Assembly: GCA_000719695.1 (NCBI GenBank)
Contig: JOHN01000020.1
Span: 1-64,000, forward strand
Length of the DNA stretch: 64,000 nt
Source of the DNA: Streptomyces sp. NRRL F-6131
GTDB lineage: Bacteria; Actinomycetota; Actinomycetes; Streptomycetales; Streptomycetaceae
Direction: 5' to 3'
Shown: positions 63,601 to 64,000 of the stretch, in pieces
Position numbering within the stretch: the stretch's first letter is position 1
Layout: each line of letters opens with the position of its first letter
The notes under the pieces: model-generated
Told to the model about the DNA's origin: nothing
What the model saw: the letters and a program-made list of their open reading frames with translations, nothing else
Databases searched by the model: none
Made by a program: the position numbers and the translations under genes

Positions 63601-64000
63601 TCGACCCGGGCGCCGTCCGCCCGTCCGTCGACCTGCTGCGCACCGTCCTGGAACACGCGGGCGGCCTGCCGGAGGCCCGGCTGGCCGGGTTGCGCCCGCT
63701 GGTCCGGCGTCTGGTGGACGAGCTGAGCCGGGAGCTGGCCACCACGCTGCGCCCGGCCCTGACCGGGATCAGCGTGCCGCGCCCGAGCCGGCGCCCCGGC
63801 GGCGGCCTGGACCTGCACCGCACCATCCGCGCCAACCTCGCCACCGCCCGCCCGGCGGCGCCGTCGGGCGGCTCCGGCGCGGCCTCCCCGGACGGCGGCA
63901 TGGTGATCGTGCCGGAGCGCCCGGTGTTCCGGACCCGGGCCCGGCAGGCGTCCGACTGGCGGCTGATCCTGGTCGTGGACGTCTCCGGCTCGATGGAGTC
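60660..64000 (+). CDS. DUF5682-like/VWA fusion protein (3' end outside window)
   Basis: At least 1113 aa; the frame starts at ATG 60660 (GAGAGGTG upstream) and stays open to the window end. Part 1, about residues 35-830: YLIGVRHHAPSLSAVVPALL, VLLVELPAEFQPWL, FYPFADFSPELVALRWA and GAFHAPAL, the TraB-like DUF5682 pattern of YehM-type proteins. Part 2, from about 900: AERWRLLLGRP, VREWFEELAALFG, GISVPRPSRRPGGGLDLHRTIRANL, VIVPERPVFRTRARQ, then the VWA start WRLILVVDVSGSMES with a MIDAS DxSxS motif at about residue 1107. A Pro/Ala linker (855-895) joins them. In E. coli the equivalents yehM and yehP are separate genes. Confidence 0.85.
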   Translation, partial: MSSAVPPRGAGPGLDDPRATVGTEAARLAASGVDTPGPYLIGVRHHAPSLSAVVPALLDAARPEVLLVELPAEFQPWLDLLADEATRAPVALAAAPAADRPDDLADTLGAEAGHGTGLAFYPFADFSPELVALRWARRHGVETVACDLPLAVRARHADRDRDRDRSGPDAARPGVADALRHRLTGRDDDEDLWDRLVETAAPGSTPEAVRRAALLVGWALRRDAEDGPGVDPYDLRREAWMRDRLREAGAGGRRVAAVIGAFHAPALTPAGPDLAPAAPAPDLVPAPAPGPTADHVVSLIPYTYPLLDARSGYPAGIRDPEWQHTVLDAGGDPERLADALTTTAVRICEALRTQDHPSGPADAREVVRLAGDLARLRALAAPGRGELVEAVQTVLAQGEPLGRGRAVARALEKVLVGSRTGEPTPAAPRSGLAPAVEQLLAGLGLPGPGDGAEPTARELRLDPLRSSLDRRRELLLHRLTVCGVPYAEPVDTTGAGGTETLTTRWRVRWTPAVAAMLTVAGTRGVTPAQAAEGALRERLRREQQADGPTAREVLRGLSEAAACGLPALTGTRLTQLTAVLPADGTLPELLDGLALLDRLTATHAAPAPEPTPEPVPKSARPGEGDPYLAALAAAGEIVTVAAVRQLEGLGGSDEADDARALVELARRADLSGGLRLRHALAELADRGSPMVRGAAGAVRVLLRHDEPALFGDRAASWIDGATGPDARHALGRSLVGLLTAAESLFSTAPEALEPVLERVATLPDHAFLDRLPALRGGFDTLSPAARDRLLTLVEERLGTRLDALPEEVAPALLAGWSRADLVARAALARRGLLPGRLPAPTDEAPTDEAPAVRPQDLAPAPAPAATPAPAPDPAPTTSHALGPAERWRLLLGRPGSGGSGGRAARLATALDELYGTGHGEGSGPGLDGRGGAGGNRGGREAPYPGVREWFEELAALFGPGIREEVLAAAVAQGRGDALEAIDPGAVRPSVDLLRTVLEHAGGLPEARLAGLRPLVRRLVDELSRELATTLRPALTGISVPRPSRRPGGGLDLHRTIRANLATARPAAPSGGSGAASPDGGMVIVPERPVFRTRARQASDWRLILVVDVSGSME

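Noticed and set aside
59184..63818. 1544-aa open frame on the minus strand
   Set aside because: Antisense shadow of the MoxR and DUF5682-VWA genes; low-complexity composition and no domain.

Overview
The window is very GC-rich chromosomal DNA with strong third-position GC bias, many GTG starts, ATGA/GTGA gene overlaps and regulator families typical of Streptomycetaceae. Gene content (DmdR/IdeR-type iron boxes, a griseobactin-like catechol siderophore locus, SpoIIE phosphatase, DUF1876, XRE-cupin regulators) fits Streptomyces or Kitasatospora. I see no rRNA, tRNA, CRISPR array, transposase, integrase or phage gene.

Layout. 1-10.7 kb: two paralogous XRE-cupin regulators (the first cut by the window edge), an FAD oxidoreductase, an acyl-CoA oxidase, a secreted tyrosine phosphatase, a small secreted protein, a histidine-kinase-ATPase/LuxR hybrid regulator divergent from a quinone oxidoreductase, and an SDR. 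10.8-17.5 kb: a branched-chain amino acid type (Liv) ABC transporter. A four-gene leftward operon (membrane protein with a Cys/His motif, fused LivH-LivM permease, LivG, LivF with an altered Walker A) is divergent from two overlapping rightward genes (lipoprotein, solute-binding protein). 17.5-23.8 kb: SpoIIE phosphatase, MarR, M48 protease, DUF1876, CapA-like lipoprotein, NUDIX hydrolase and a frameshifted CYTH pseudogene.

23.8-51.6 kb is dominated by an iron locus: siderophore-interacting reductase, an MFS/TetR pair with twin operators, dhbA-C-E-B plus a stand-alone aryl carrier protein, a degenerate adenylation fragment, an M20 amidohydrolase, the dimodular NRPS DhbF (C-A-T-C-A-T-TE), MbtH and an MFS exporter. 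After a short insert of housekeeping-like genes come a Fes-type esterase, a fused FecCD permease, a binding protein and an ATPase. Three near-consensus iron boxes (27241, 34501, 49464) tie these together. Adenylation-pocket residues read from the sequence suggest 2,3-dihydroxybenzoate, then a basic amino acid (Arg-like), then Thr, i.e. a griseobactin-type tri-ester.

51.8-64.0 kb: a GSDH-type sugar dehydrogenase lipoprotein, then an operon resembling E. coli yehI-yehL-yehM-yehP: a DUF4132-like protein, a 1737-aa protein of unknown function, a MoxR AAA ATPase and a protein in which a DUF5682-like region is fused to a VWA region. The last runs off the window just at its MIDAS motif.

The most unusual structure is non-coding. 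Four AT-rich arrays of degenerate 7-bp units (11.5, 20.5, 33.15 and 41.95 kb) share an ordered set of unit variants and the same orientation relative to the gene upstream. In the transcript orientation each unit starts TGA or TAA; because 7 is not a multiple of 3, each array places stop codons in all frames. Two unrelated tandem arrays (after dhbE and after the CapA-like gene) also begin exactly at the gene's stop codon and repeat TGA in all three frames. Several genes take their stop, and one its start, from these arrays.
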